From the NCBI GenBank assembly GCA_013298625.1, contig JAAFIF010000013.1, forward strand, positions 62,001 through 126,000: 64,000 nucleotides of DNA. The letters are read 5' to 3'. Shown here piece after piece: positions 8,924-17,957 of this stretch. The notes under the pieces are model-generated. The model was not told the origin of the DNA. It saw only the letters and a list, made by a program, of their open reading frames with translations, and made no database searches. The DNA comes from Myxococcales bacterium (GTDB taxonomy: Bacteria > Myxococcota_A > Polyangia > Polyangiales > Ga0077539). The translations under genes were made by a program, and so were the position numbers. Position 1 is the first letter of the stretch. The number at the start of each line of letters is the position of its first letter.

Positions 8924-9963
8924 GGCTCTTCGGTGTTTCCTCGGCGGGCGGTGACGCGTTCGATCGCGAGCACGACGCCGCCGAGCAGCGAGACGCCGAG
9001 CAAGACCGCGAAGAACAAGAGCGACGCGGTGACCGAGGCTTCGCGCGCGACCCCGGCGCCTCCAAAGAAGTGCGCAAACGCGGCTTCGCGCTGCCCGAGC
9101 CCGCCGGGCGTGAGCGGGATGTACGTCACCAGGATCACCGCGGGGACGATCCGCGCGCACACGGCGAGCGTCGCGCTCGACGAGAGCGGCATGAGCAGCG
9201 GGGCGATGCAGAGCACGATGAGCCCCTGAACGAGCACCGAGAGCGCGAGCGCCGCGAGCGGGCCGCGCGCCGAGCGGGCCGCGGGGATCTTGGCGAACAT
9301 CGCTCCCACCACGGGGATCTTCTCGATGAGCGCGGCGAGCTTCGGCGACCGCTCGCGCAGCTGGGGCAAGACGAAGAAGAGCACGCCGAGGCCGATCGCG
9401 CCGAGCGCGCCCACGCCGAGCGCGTAGCCGAGCGCGCCGTGCGCGGCCTGATCGGGCGCGAAGAGCACCGCGACGCCCGCGATCAACAAGAGCCCGACGA
9501 GCCCGGCGAGCCGCTCGAGCAGCAGCACCACATAGCTCGTCGCCGCCGTGGGAACACAGTGCGCCACGCGCCACCCGCGCACCACGTCGCCCGCCACGCC
9601 GGACGGAAGCACGTTGAAATACAGCCCCACTAAATACGCCTTGAACAGCTCGAACGCCGACGGCAGCGTCCCTTCGTCCGCGCCGTACGCGCGCAGCAGC
9701 ACTCGCCAGCGCACCGACGCGAGCCCGACGGACACCACCATGCACGCGACCGAGAGCGCGACGCCCGAGGCGCCCACGCGGCCCGCGTTGGCCATCACGA
9801 GCGAGAGGTCGAGCTTCTTCGCGAGGTAGGCGAGGGGGAGGACCGCCAGCAGGACTCGCAGGGATTTTCCGACCGGACCTGACCAAAGACGAGCGAGGGT
9901 GCTCTTGGGGGCGGCGGGCGCTTGTTGCTCCGCTTCGATGCTCACGACGTTTGCTGCGCTCAC
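8920..9963 (-). CDS. Lysylphosphatidylglycerol synthase TM-region (UPF0104) family protein
   Basis: 347 residues with about eight hydrophobic segments and family motifs PSGVAGDVVRGWRV (mid-protein) and PLTPGGLGQREAAFAHFF (C-terminal third). These define the flippase-like transmembrane region of MprF/AglD-type proteins; the soluble aminoacyl-transfer domain is absent. Such proteins are linked to lipid flipping or envelope glycolipid assembly. It is the first gene of a three-gene operon with a DUF2723 membrane protein and a helical-repeat protein. The start MSAANVVSIEAEQQ gives a short polar N-terminus before the first membrane segment. Confidence 0.88.
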   Translation of the reverse strand: MSAANVVSIEAEQQAPAAPKSTLARLWSGPVGKSLRVLLAVLPLAYLAKKLDLSLVMANAGRVGASGVALSVACMVVSVGLASVRWRVLLRAYGADEGTLPSAFELFKAYLVGLYFNVLPSGVAGDVVRGWRVAHCVPTAATSYVVLLLERLAGLVGLLLIAGVAVLFAPDQAAHGALGYALGVGALGAIGLGVLFFVLPQLRERSPKLAALIEKIPVVGAMFAKIPAARSARGPLAALALSVLVQGLIVLCIAPLLMPLSSSATLAVCARIVPAVILVTYIPLTPGGLGQREAAFAHFFGGAGVAREASVTASLLFFAVLLGVSLLGGVVLAIERVTARRGNTEEP

Positions 9964-9985
9964 GAGGGGCCGTAGATGCGTTCGA

Positions 9986-12238
9986 TCAGAACGTGATTCG
10001 GACGGTCTCGAGCCGGCCGGGCTGCACCGTCACGCGGCGGGTCTGCGAGCCTCTCGCGGGGTTGGTGCAGACGATGGTGTGCGACCCCGGCGAGATCGAC
10101 CCGATGTTGACCGGGGTCTCTCCGTGCGCGCGTCCGTCCACGGTCACGTTGCACCAAGGCGTCGCGCCGATGCGCAGCTGCCCCGGCGTCCGGTCGACCG
10201 TGGGCGTCGAGGACGGCCGCGACAAGCGCACGGCGCTCACCTCGAAGGTCTGCCCCGGCCTCGCGCGAACCGTCCTCGCCGTCGACTCGTAGCCGGGCGC
10301 CGAGAACACCACGTTGAGCACTCGGTTCGCCTGCACGCGCACGTGGTACGGCGATCCCGTGTTGATCGTGCGATCGCCGACGCGCATGAGCGCGTTGCCC
10401 GGCTCGACCGTCGCGTTGACCCACGCTTCGTCCGGCGAGAGCGGGCGCTCGCGCAGCGTGAGCGTGCGCTGCTCGATCTCTCCGGGGCCCTTCACGAAGG
10501 TAAACGTCTCTTCGATCGTGTCCGGGTGACGCACGATCACCGTGTGCTCGACGCCCGGCGCGAGCTCGGACACGTTGAGCGGCGTCGTCCCTTCGATCTG
10601 CCTGCCGTCGACGGTCACCTGCGCGCCGCGCGGCGTCGTGTTGACCTCGAGCACCGCGTACGAGTTGGCCCGCGCGCGCTCGAGCGTCGCGTTGACCGTC
10701 GCGCTCGCGTTCGCGTTCGGGAGCCGAATATCCTGCGTAAACGGCGCATACCCCTCGGCCGTGATCCGCAGCGCGACCCGCGCGCTCGCGCCCGTCGGCA
10801 GTCCGCGCAGCGTAAACGGCGTGCGGTTCGGCGTCGGCCCGCCGTTGACCCAGATCGCCGCGCCCGGCGGCGTGCTCTGCACGACGATGGAGCCCGAGTT
10901 GATCGCGGCGATCGCTGCTTCTTCTGACGCGCGCTTCTTCTCACGGTACGCGACGAAGCCGCCCGCGCTCAGCGCGACGAGCAGCGCGAGCCCGCCTGCG
11001 ACGAAGTACGGGACCTTCGACGGCGGCTCTTGCGGCTGAAAGCTCGAGAGCGAACCGCCGATCGTGCCCGCCGCCGTGTACTCCTGCGGCTCTTCAGCGG
11101 CCAGGACGTCGGCGAGCTGCTTTCCTTGAAGGAGCGCCTCGCGCTGCGCGGCAAGACGCTCTTCGAAGAGCATCTGCATCCAGTTGCCGAGCGAGAGGTT
11201 CGAGACCGGAATCCCCTCGGCGCGCGAGAGCGTCTCGAGGTCTTGCTGCAGCTCTCTGCCCGTCTGGTACCGCTGCGCGACGTCCTTCGCGAGCGCCTTG
11301 TTGATGACGGCCTCGAGCCCCGCCGAGATCCTGGGGTTCACCTGCGAGGGCTGCGGATACTCTCCCTCGGTGATCATCCGAAGGGTCTCTGTCTCGTCTT
11401 TGCCTCGAAACAGACGGCGCCCGGTGCACAGCTCGAAGAGCATCACGCCCACCGAGAAGATGTCGCTGCGCGCGTCGAGGTGCTCGCCCCGCGCCTGCTC
11501 GGGGGACATGTACGGGACCTTGCCCTTGAGCTGTCCCGCCTTCGTGTGGTGCTCGCTCGTGGGCTTGTGCGCGGGCGGCGCGTTCGGCGCGCCCGCGGGG
11601 GCGGCGGGCTCGTGCGACGGCCGCGTGTCGTGCGTCGCCTTCGCGATGCCGAAGTCCACGATCTTCACGTCGCCCGTAAACGTCACGAGCACGTTCTGCG
11701 GGCTAATATCCCGGTGAACGATGTTGAGCGGGTTGCCGTTGAGGTCGCGCTTGTCGTGCGCGTACGCGAGGCCCGCGGCCACGCCCGTGACGATCGCGAT
11801 CGCGTGCTCGATCGGAAACTCGGTCACGCTCTTCGGCTTCATCGACCGCACGATCGAGCGGAGGTCTTCTCCGTGGATGTGCTCCATCGCGATGAAGTAC
11901 GAGCCCTCGGCCTGACCGACGTCGAAGATGGTCACGATGTTCGGGTGCGAGAAGGTCGCGGCGATGCGCGCCTCTTGCAGAAACATCGTGATGAACCCCT
12001 GGTCCTTCGACATCTCGGGGAGGATTCGCTTGATCACCACCAGCTTCTCGAAGCCCGCCACCGAGCGGTGCAGCGAGAGAAACAGCTCGGCCATCCCGCC
12101 CTGCGCGAGCCTGCGCAGCAGCGTGTACTTGCCGAAACGGCGGGGGAGCACCTCGCCCGTCGCACCGTTCGCGTCTGCGCTCGGCGCAGGGTCGCCGGCG
12201 TTGGCAGGCGCGGGATTCATCGGGGCGGGCTGAGTCAC
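9986..12238 (-). CDS. Membrane-anchored Ser/Thr protein kinase with PEGA repeats
   Basis: 750 residues. The N-terminal kinase domain (about 35-340) has the glycine loop LAQGGMAELFL, Lys70 in VVIK, HRD at 175-177 (IVHRDISPQN), DFG at 195-197 and SPEQ. An unusual Pro/Ala/His-rich insert of about 35 residues (202-236) lies between DFG and the activation-segment end. A single membrane helix (about 411-430) leads to an extracytoplasmic region with several PEGA-type beta domains (VQSTPPGAAIWVNG, VNTTPRGAQVTVDG, IGATPWCNVTVDG). The start is GTG at 12236-12238, chosen because GAAGGAG lies just upstream at 12243-12249. It likely phosphorylates cytosolic targets in response to an envelope signal. The next kinase gene lies about 120 bp upstream on the same strand. 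Confidence 0.92.
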   Translation of the reverse strand: MTQPAPMNPAPANAGDPAPSADANGATGEVLPRRFGKYTLLRRLAQGGMAELFLSLHRSVAGFEKLVVIKRILPEMSKDQGFITMFLQEARIAATFSHPNIVTIFDVGQAEGSYFIAMEHIHGEDLRSIVRSMKPKSVTEFPIEHAIAIVTGVAAGLAYAHDKRDLNGNPLNIVHRDISPQNVLVTFTGDVKIVDFGIAKATHDTRPSHEPAAPAGAPNAPPAHKPTSEHHTKAGQLKGKVPYMSPEQARGEHLDARSDIFSVGVMLFELCTGRRLFRGKDETETLRMITEGEYPQPSQVNPRISAGLEAVINKALAKDVAQRYQTGRELQQDLETLSRAEGIPVSNLSLGNWMQMLFEERLAAQREALLQGKQLADVLAAEEPQEYTAAGTIGGSLSSFQPQEPPSKVPYFVAGGLALLVALSAGGFVAYREKKRASEEAAIAAINSGSIVVQSTPPGAAIWVNGGPTPNRTPFTLRGLPTGASARVALRITAEGYAPFTQDIRLPNANASATVNATLERARANSYAVLEVNTTPRGAQVTVDGRQIEGTTPLNVSELAPGVEHTVIVRHPDTIEETFTFVKGPGEIEQRTLTLRERPLSPDEAWVNATVEPGNALMRVGDRTINTGSPYHVRVQANRVLNVVFSAPGYESTARTVRARPGQTFEVSAVRLSRPSSTPTVDRTPGQLRIGATPWCNVTVDGRAHGETPVNIGSISPGSHTIVCTNPARGSQTRRVTVQPGRLETVRITF

Positions 12239-12358
12239 GGATCTCCTTCGGGTGCCAACGCAGTGCGGCGACTGCATGAGATCGTACGGGACGAGCACAC
12301 GCTGTCAATCAATCGCTCGGCCTCGCGACGCTCGCCTCGCGCGCGTCTGGTGCGGGCT

Positions 12359-14023
12359 CTAGCGACCGGGGCAGGGGCGAAACAGCGCCGTAGCCTCGTC
12401 CCAGTACGTCCGCGCGCCCGGACGGCACTGCGGCGCTCGCGCGTTGCGGTTGCCGCCGGTCCCGCTGCTCGCGGTGTTGTTGCGCACCACTGGCGTGGTA
12501 GCGCGGCGCGCGCTGAGCTCGACGGACACGTTTTGCCCGTCGCTGCTCGCGGTCACCGTAAATTCACCGCGCTTGTTGCGCGCCACGGCGTAGCCCGTCC
12601 GGCTCTCGCCGCTCGCCACGCTCACGTCGCACGGGGTGCTCGCGCACACGGGCTCGTCGCTGCCCTGAAAGAACACCTGCGCGCCCGCGGGCGTCGTGAC
12701 GAAGTGCAAACGAACCGTGGCCGCCGCGGCGTCCGCCGTCGCCTGCGCGACCGCTGCGTCCTGCGCGGCGCCGACGGCGTTGGCCGCGGTCGCGCCGGCG
12801 TCTGCGCCGGTGAGCGTGCCCGCTGCGCTGGCGTTGTTGCCGCTCTGCCCGTTGTTGCCGTTGTTGAGCCCGCGGTCGACCGTGCGCTGCTGCTGCGAGT
12901 TCGACGAGCTGATGGTGTTGAGCGCGACCGCGCCGCCCGCGAGCGCGAGGGCTGCGACGAGCACCACGCCGAGCATCACGCCGCTCTTGCTCTTCGGAGC
13001 GCCCTCGCGCGGCATCTCCATCGTGTGCGCCGCGGTGTAGCTGCCGGTCGCCGCGCTGGTGATGAGCCCGATCGAGCCGTTGGGCTTGTTCGGCGTCGAG
13101 ATGACGGCCGTGATCGCCGTGGGGCGCGCGCCCTCGCGGATCTTGATCAGGTCGTCGCCGAGCTCTTGCATCGACTGGTAGCGCTCGTCGGGGTTCTTCG
13201 CGAGCGCCTTGGCGATGACCGCTTCGTACTCGGGCGTGATCTGCGCGTTGGGGTTGAGCGACAAGATCGCCGGCGCAGGCTCGTACAAGTGCTGCGTCAG
13301 GATGCCCATAAACGAGTCGCCCACGAAGGGCGTGCGCCCCGCGGCCATCTCGTAGAGGATCACTCCGACCGCGTAGATGTCCACGCGGTGGTCGATCGAG
13401 GCGCCCTTGGCCTGCTCGGGGGACATGTACTCGGGCGTCCCGAAGATCATGCCCGTCTGGGTGAGCTTCTTGCCGCCCTGCCCGGTCATGTCCTTCATCT
13501 GCGCGATGCCGAAGTCGACGATCTTGACGACCTCGCGGCCGTCGTCGGCGCGCACGAGAAACACGTTTTCGGGCTTCAAATCCCGGTGAACGATGCCCTT
13601 GCCGTGCGCTGCGCCGAGCGCGCGCGTCACTTGCAGCGCAACGTTGAGCGCGCGGTGCAGCTCGACGGCGCTCTCTTTCGCCAGCACGTCCGCGAGGTCG
13701 GTGCCGACCAGCAGCTCCATCGCGATGTAGAAGCTGCCGTCCTCGGTGCCGCCGTAGTCCGTCACGTCGAGCACGTTCTCGTGCTTGATCCTGGCGGCGC
13801 TCTTGGCCTCTTGCGTGAAGCGCGCGACGACGTCCGTGCGGTGGGCGAAGTCTTCTTTCAAGACTTTGATCGCCACTTGCTTCTCGAGTCGCGTGTCCAT
13901 CGCGGAGTACACGACGCCCATGCCGCCCTCTCCCAAGCGGCGAATCACGTTGTAGCGACCGGCGATCGTGCGGCCCGTGAGGTCCACGTCCGGCGCGGGT
14001 TCGTGCTGCATTTCGACGCTCAT
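12359..14023 (-). CDS. Membrane-anchored Ser/Thr protein kinase
   Basis: 554 residues. The kinase domain (about 22-300) is complete: LGEGGMGVVY, Lys53, HRDLKPEN at 146-153, DFG at 170-172, GTPEYMSPEQ. A juxtamembrane linker, a membrane helix (about 349-370) and an Asn/Gln/Ala-rich spacer follow. The C-terminal domain has one PEGA-like unit (VTTPAGAQVFFQG) containing the CASTPC cysteine pair and a final CRPG...CPGR. The SD sequence GGAGG (14032-14036) is eight bases before the ATG and forms one strand of a leader hairpin (see separate entry). It is upstream of, and probably co-transcribed with, the PEGA kinase at 9986-12238. Confidence 0.93.
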   Translation of the reverse strand: MSVEMQHEPAPDVDLTGRTIAGRYNVIRRLGEGGMGVVYSAMDTRLEKQVAIKVLKEDFAHRTDVVARFTQEAKSAARIKHENVLDVTDYGGTEDGSFYIAMELLVGTDLADVLAKESAVELHRALNVALQVTRALGAAHGKGIVHRDLKPENVFLVRADDGREVVKIVDFGIAQMKDMTGQGGKKLTQTGMIFGTPEYMSPEQAKGASIDHRVDIYAVGVILYEMAAGRTPFVGDSFMGILTQHLYEPAPAILSLNPNAQITPEYEAVIAKALAKNPDERYQSMQELGDDLIKIREGARPTAITAVISTPNKPNGSIGLITSAATGSYTAAHTMEMPREGAPKSKSGVMLGVVLVAALALAGGAVALNTISSSNSQQQRTVDRGLNNGNNGQSGNNASAAGTLTGADAGATAANAVGAAQDAAVAQATADAAAATVRLHFVTTPAGAQVFFQGSDEPVCASTPCDVSVASGESRTGYAVARNKRGEFTVTASSDGQNVSVELSARRATTPVVRNNTASSGTGGNRNARAPQCRPGARTYWDEATALFRPCPGR

Positions 14024-14373
14024 CGCGCCGCCCTCCGAGCGAGCGTCTGCACGCCGAGCGCCGGGTGCGCCTGCGCGCGCGGGGCTCGCTCGCGGAGGCT
14101 GAATCGATGATCGAGAGAGAGGCGTGCGTTCATGCGAATTTCAAGCGAACGTTCCGTCAACCGACCGTAGCACTCGCGGTTTCGAGGGGTCAATTCGACG
14201 ACCACATCTCCGTGGTTGCCGGGGTGGCACACACCGTAGCCGTTAGTCGTCGCACGGGCAGCAGGCATTCGGAGAGAGACACAAGCACTGGGCGTTCCGC
14301 ACGTGGGGGTCTCGACCGCGGGCGGTCGCCCCGTTTTGGGCGCGCGCTCGACCATCGTCGTACGCTGCCCGCC
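14024..14373. other. Divergent intergenic region between kinase and mutL
   Basis: These 350 bp separate the kinase start (14023, minus) from the mutL start (14374, plus). The left 75 bp form the SD-sequestering hairpin described separately. The middle (about 14125-14225) is slightly lower in G+C and would hold the promoters, but I cannot assign convincing -35/-10 boxes. Long frames crossing it are antisense noise. Confidence 0.5.
14032..14098 (-). promoter_or_regulatory. Leader hairpin that pairs with the kinase SD sequence
   Basis: On the minus strand, 14098-14084 reads CCTCCGCGAGCGAGC and 14044-14032 reads GCTCGCTCGGAGG. They can pair over 13 bp with a 2-nt bulge. The 3' strand of the stem contains the ribosome-binding GGAGG, placed eight bases before the ATG of the kinase gene (14023). 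Folding would hide the ribosome-binding site. Whether this is a regulated switch or a by-product of high G+C is untested. Confidence 0.4.
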
Positions 14374-16311
14374 GTGAGTGACCTTCCCCCGATCCAAATG
14401 CTCCCCGCGGATGTCGCCAATCAAATCGCCGCGGGAGAGGTCGTCGAGCGCCCAGCCAGCGTCGTCAAAGAGCTCGTCGAGAACAGCCTCGACGCCGGCG
14501 CGCGCGTGATCACCGTCTCGATCGACGGCGGGGGCGTGGCCCGCATCGCCATCACCGACGACGGACAGGGAATGTCCAAAGACGACCTCGCCCTCGCCGT
14601 CGTCCGTCACGCCACAAGCAAGATCCGCTCGGCCGACGACCTGCTCGGCGTGGCCACCTACGGCTTTCGCGGCGAGGCGCTCGCGTCGGTCGGCTCGGTC
14701 TCTCGACTCTGCATGACCTCTCGGCAAAAGACCTCGGAAGAGGGCTGCGAGGTCAAGCTCGAAGGCAACGCGTCGCCCGCCCTTCGCGCCGTCGGCTGCG
14801 CCATCGGAACGACCGTCTCCGTCGAAGACCTCTTCTTCAACACCCCCGCGCGCCGCAAATTTTTGCGAACCCCGCAAACCGAGTGGGGGGCGTGCGCCGA
14901 CACCGTCGCCCGTCTCGCCCTTCCGCGGCCCGACGTGCGCTTCGTCCTGCGCAAGGACGGCAAGGTCGTGCGCGAGTACCTCCGCCGCGAGACCGTCGCC
15001 GAGCGCGTCCGCGAGATGTGGTCCGACGAGACCCTCACCGAGATCGACGGTCGCCGAGGAACCGTCCGCGTCCAAGCCTTTCTCGGCCCGCCCGAGCGCG
15101 CCCGCACTGGCACCACTGGCATCGCCGTGTACGTCAACGGCCGCTTCGTCCGCGACAAGCTGCTCTTGCGCGCGATCTCGCAAGCGTACGGCTCGACGCT
15201 GGACGGCGGTCGCTATCCGCCAGGCGCGCTGCTCGTCGACGTCCCGCCCGCGCAGGTCGACGTCAACGTCCACCCGCAGAAGGCCGAGGTGCGATTCGCC
15301 CAGCAAAACGAGGTCTTCTCGTCGGTCGTCTCGCTGTTGCGCGACGGGCTCGCCAGCGCGCCCTGGGCCCGCGCCCTCACTGGCGCCCCCACGAGCGCGA
15401 GCGATCCGTGGGCCTCGCGCTTCGACGCCGCGCCCTACTCCAGCGCCCCCGCGCCACGAGCGTACAGCACTGAAATCCCTCGGCCTCCCGTCGAAACCGG
15501 CCCGAGCCCCACGCTCTTCACCCGCGCCGATCCCGCGCCTCCGCGCGAGTTCGTCGATCACTCCGAAGCCCCCGCGGTCGAGCGCCCGCCCGCAGACCCT
15601 TGGGGCCTCGCGAGCGACCCGACGCCACCCGAGCGCAAGCCCGACGTCGCTGCGGACTACGCCGCGGTGATGGCCGCAGCGATGAGCGCCCCGCGCGTCG
15701 TGGGGCTCTCTGGCGACACCGGCTTGCCCGATCGGCAGACCTTCGGCGCGCTGCGCTTCGTCGCGCAGGTGCGCCGCATGTTCTTGATCTGCGAGGGCGA
15801 GTGGGGGCTCGTGATGCTCGATCAGCACGCGGCCGCAGAGCGCGTCGTGTACGACCGTTTGCGTCGCAGCTACGCCTCGCGCGAAGTGCGCGTGCAGCCG
15901 CTGCTCGTGCACGAGACGCTCGAAGTGACGGCGCGCGAAGTGGCGCTCGCTGAAGAGAACGCCGAGGACCTCGCGCGCATCGGCTTCGAGCTCACGCCGA
16001 TGGGGACCAACACGCTCGCGGTCCGGGCGATCCCCGCGCTGCTCGTGCGCGCGGACCCTCGCAGGCTCGCGAGGGACATCCTCGCGGAGCTCGCTCGGCA
16101 GGGCAGCGAGTTCTCTCGCGCGCTCGACCTCGTGCTCGCGACGATGGCTTGTCACGGGAGCGTTCGAGGCGGCGACGAGGTCGCGTCCGAAGAGGCGCAG
16201 GCCCTGCTCTCGTCCCTAGACGAGTGCGATTTCGGCGGCCATTGTCCGCACGGAAGGCCCGTTCTCTTCTCGATCAAGTGGTCCGAGCTCGAGCGCAAGG
16301 TCGGGCGCTAG
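14374..16311 (+). CDS. mutL: DNA mismatch repair protein MutL
   Basis: 645 residues. The N-terminal GHKL ATPase has all motifs: ENSLDAGA, DDGQGM, TYGFRGEALASVGSVS and GTTVSVEDLFFNTPARRKF. A low-complexity Pro/Ala linker of roughly 120 residues leads to the C-terminal dimerisation domain. That domain carries the endonuclease-type motifs DQHAAAERVVYD (from Asp483), ACHGSVRGGD and CPHGRP, so this is the nicking class of MutL rather than the E. coli class. The last acidic residue of the first motif, normally Glu, is Asp494. It acts with MutS in methyl-independent mismatch repair. The start is GTG at 14374, a few residues before the conserved IQMLPADVANQIAAGEVV block; upstream in-frame codons are unconserved. 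No mutS is in the window. Confidence 0.97.
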   Translation: MSDLPPIQMLPADVANQIAAGEVVERPASVVKELVENSLDAGARVITVSIDGGGVARIAITDDGQGMSKDDLALAVVRHATSKIRSADDLLGVATYGFRGEALASVGSVSRLCMTSRQKTSEEGCEVKLEGNASPALRAVGCAIGTTVSVEDLFFNTPARRKFLRTPQTEWGACADTVARLALPRPDVRFVLRKDGKVVREYLRRETVAERVREMWSDETLTEIDGRRGTVRVQAFLGPPERARTGTTGIAVYVNGRFVRDKLLLRAISQAYGSTLDGGRYPPGALLVDVPPAQVDVNVHPQKAEVRFAQQNEVFSSVVSLLRDGLASAPWARALTGAPTSASDPWASRFDAAPYSSAPAPRAYSTEIPRPPVETGPSPTLFTRADPAPPREFVDHSEAPAVERPPADPWGLASDPTPPERKPDVAADYAAVMAAAMSAPRVVGLSGDTGLPDRQTFGALRFVAQVRRMFLICEGEWGLVMLDQHAAAERVVYDRLRRSYASREVRVQPLLVHETLEVTAREVALAEENAEDLARIGFELTPMGTNTLAVRAIPALLVRADPRRLARDILAELARQGSEFSRALDLVLATMACHGSVRGGDEVASEEAQALLSSLDECDFGGHCPHGRPVLFSIKWSELERKVGR

Positions 16312-16318
16312 CGCTGCG

Positions 16319-17821
16319 TCACTGCGACGAGCCCGCGGGCGCCGGGTCGACGATGCGAAACTCGACGCGGCGGTTGCGGGCTTGCGCGGCGCGCAGCGCG
16401 CGGCGGGGCATCCCTGCGGCGATCGGGACGAGCGGGCGGGTCTCGCCGAAACCGTGGGCTTCGAGCCGAGTCGCTTCGACGCCGTGCTCGACGAGCCAGC
16501 GCAGGACGCTCTGCGTGCGGCGGTTGGACAGGTCCATGTTGCGCGCGTCGTCGCCGATGTCGTCGGTGTGTCCCTCGATTGAGACGCGACGGACGTGAGG
16601 GCTCGCGCGAAGCGCGTCGCCGACCGCCTGCAAGATCGTAAACGAGCGCGGCAGGATCGTGTCGCGGTTGTTCGCGAAGAACACCGGCGTGTCGATCTGG
16701 ATCGCGCCGTTGGTCACGTGCAGCTGCCCTGGGCAGCCGTTGCGCGCGGGGTCCGTGTGCGGCGCGCCCGCTTGATCGGGGCAGTGATCGGTCCCGTCCG
16801 GGACGCTGTCGCTGTCGCGATCGGGCAGCGGGCAGCCTGCGCGCGCGGGGTCTGGTTGCGTCCCGGCGGGCACGTCGCGGCACTGGTCTCGAGAGTCGAA
16901 GACGCCGTCGCGATCGGCGTCGCCGTCGGGGCAACCGCGGCGCGCGGGGTCCGCGTTGGGGCCTTGCGCTTGATCGCGGCACTGGTCTTCGTCGTCGAAG
17001 ACGCCGTCGCTGTCGGCGTCGCCTCGCGGGCAGCCTGCGCGCGCGGGATCGGGGTGCTCGCCCTGCGCGACGTCCGCGCACTGATCGAGCCCGTTGCGCA
17101 CGCCGTCGCGGTCTGTGTCGCCGTCGGGGCAGCCGAGGCGAGAGGCGTCTGGCGTGGCGCCTTGGGCTTCGTTGGGGCAGAGGTCGTTGCCGTCTTCGAC
17201 GCCGTCGCTGTCGCTGTCGGATGGGGCGCGCGCGACGGGGGCTTCGGCGCGGGCTGTCCCGATGGTGAGCGAGACGCCGCCTGCGAGCCACTGCGCGTCG
17301 GCAGGGGCCATCTCTTCATCGGGCTGCATGACGTGGCCGTAGCGGACCACGGGGCCGAGCGCGATCAAGCGATGCAGCTGAAACTCGAACCCGAGCCCCG
17401 CGTCGAAGTGAAACCGCGTGAGCGGCCCGGTGAAGGCGACGCCCGCGTTGCCGTCGACGAAGAGCCTTCCGACGCGGCCGATCATGGGCTCTGCGCGAAG
17501 GCCTCCCATCACGCCGAGCACGTGCCCCGGCGCGTCCGTCGAGTTGGGCGCGAGAAACACCCAGTTGCTCACGGACGCTTGGATCGCGAGCCAGTCGATC
17601 GGCGCGATGAACAAGCGGCCCGTCCCCTGAAAGCCCACGGAGTCGAACTGCAGCGATTGCCGCTGCCAGTCGGTGAGCATCGCTCCTGCGCCGAGCTCGA
17701 CGCGTCCGCCGACGCGGACTTGCGCGTGCGAGGTGTGGCCAAACGCGAGCGCGCTCGCGCCGAGGGCGACAGACAACAACGCGGCGCGCACCGACGCGCG
17801 TCGAGGGCGAAGTGGATTCAT
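16319..17821 (-). CDS. OmpA-family outer membrane protein with TSP3 calcium-binding repeats
   Basis: 500 residues. A signal peptide (cleaved near SHAQV) is followed by a beta-barrel-like N-terminal domain to about 200. Five thrombospondin type-3 style repeats come next (DSDSDGVEDGNDLCP, DTDRDGVRNGLDQC, DADSDGVFDDEDQC, DADRDGVFDSRDQC, DRDSDSVPDGTDHC), each with acidic Ca2+ ligands and paired cysteines. The C-terminal OmpA domain has the peptidoglycan-binding signature VSIEGHTDDIGDDARNMDLS...RR. It likely tethers the outer membrane to peptidoglycan through a calcium-stiffened arm. It is convergent with mutL (7 bp between stops). Confidence 0.93.
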   Translation of the reverse strand: MNPLRPRRASVRAALLSVALGASALAFGHTSHAQVRVGGRVELGAGAMLTDWQRQSLQFDSVGFQGTGRLFIAPIDWLAIQASVSNWVFLAPNSTDAPGHVLGVMGGLRAEPMIGRVGRLFVDGNAGVAFTGPLTRFHFDAGLGFEFQLHRLIALGPVVRYGHVMQPDEEMAPADAQWLAGGVSLTIGTARAEAPVARAPSDSDSDGVEDGNDLCPNEAQGATPDASRLGCPDGDTDRDGVRNGLDQCADVAQGEHPDPARAGCPRGDADSDGVFDDEDQCRDQAQGPNADPARRGCPDGDADRDGVFDSRDQCRDVPAGTQPDPARAGCPLPDRDSDSVPDGTDHCPDQAGAPHTDPARNGCPGQLHVTNGAIQIDTPVFFANNRDTILPRSFTILQAVGDALRASPHVRRVSIEGHTDDIGDDARNMDLSNRRTQSVLRWLVEHGVEATRLEAHGFGETRPLVPIAAGMPRRALRAAQARNRRVEFRIVDPAPAGSSQ

Positions 17822-17957
17822 AACCGGCCTTCGAAACAGTGCAGAGACTCGCCAGCGCCGCGCGGAGTCCCCGCGTGGTTGATGCAGTGGGGGCGCTGTG
17901 TTGCACCAGTCGGTGGTCGGTGAATTTCCTTAACCCCCAGAAATCGTTCTGCGCGGG

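Noticed and set aside
11030-14110. Plus-strand frame of 1026 codons opposite the two kinases
   Set aside because: Composition is Arg/Val/Leu-rich without any motif; both kinase frames have all catalytic motifs.
14020-16155. Minus-strand frame of 711 codons opposite mutL
   Set aside because: No domains and antisense to a gene with complete MutL motifs.
16860-17240. Tandem DNA repeats resembling a CRISPR-like array
   Set aside because: They are the codons of TSP3 protein repeats, in frame and diverged, with no unique spacers.
16595-17923. Plus-strand frame opposite the OmpA/TSP3 gene
   Set aside because: Repeats of codons are the shadow of the TSP3 repeats; no signal peptide or domain.
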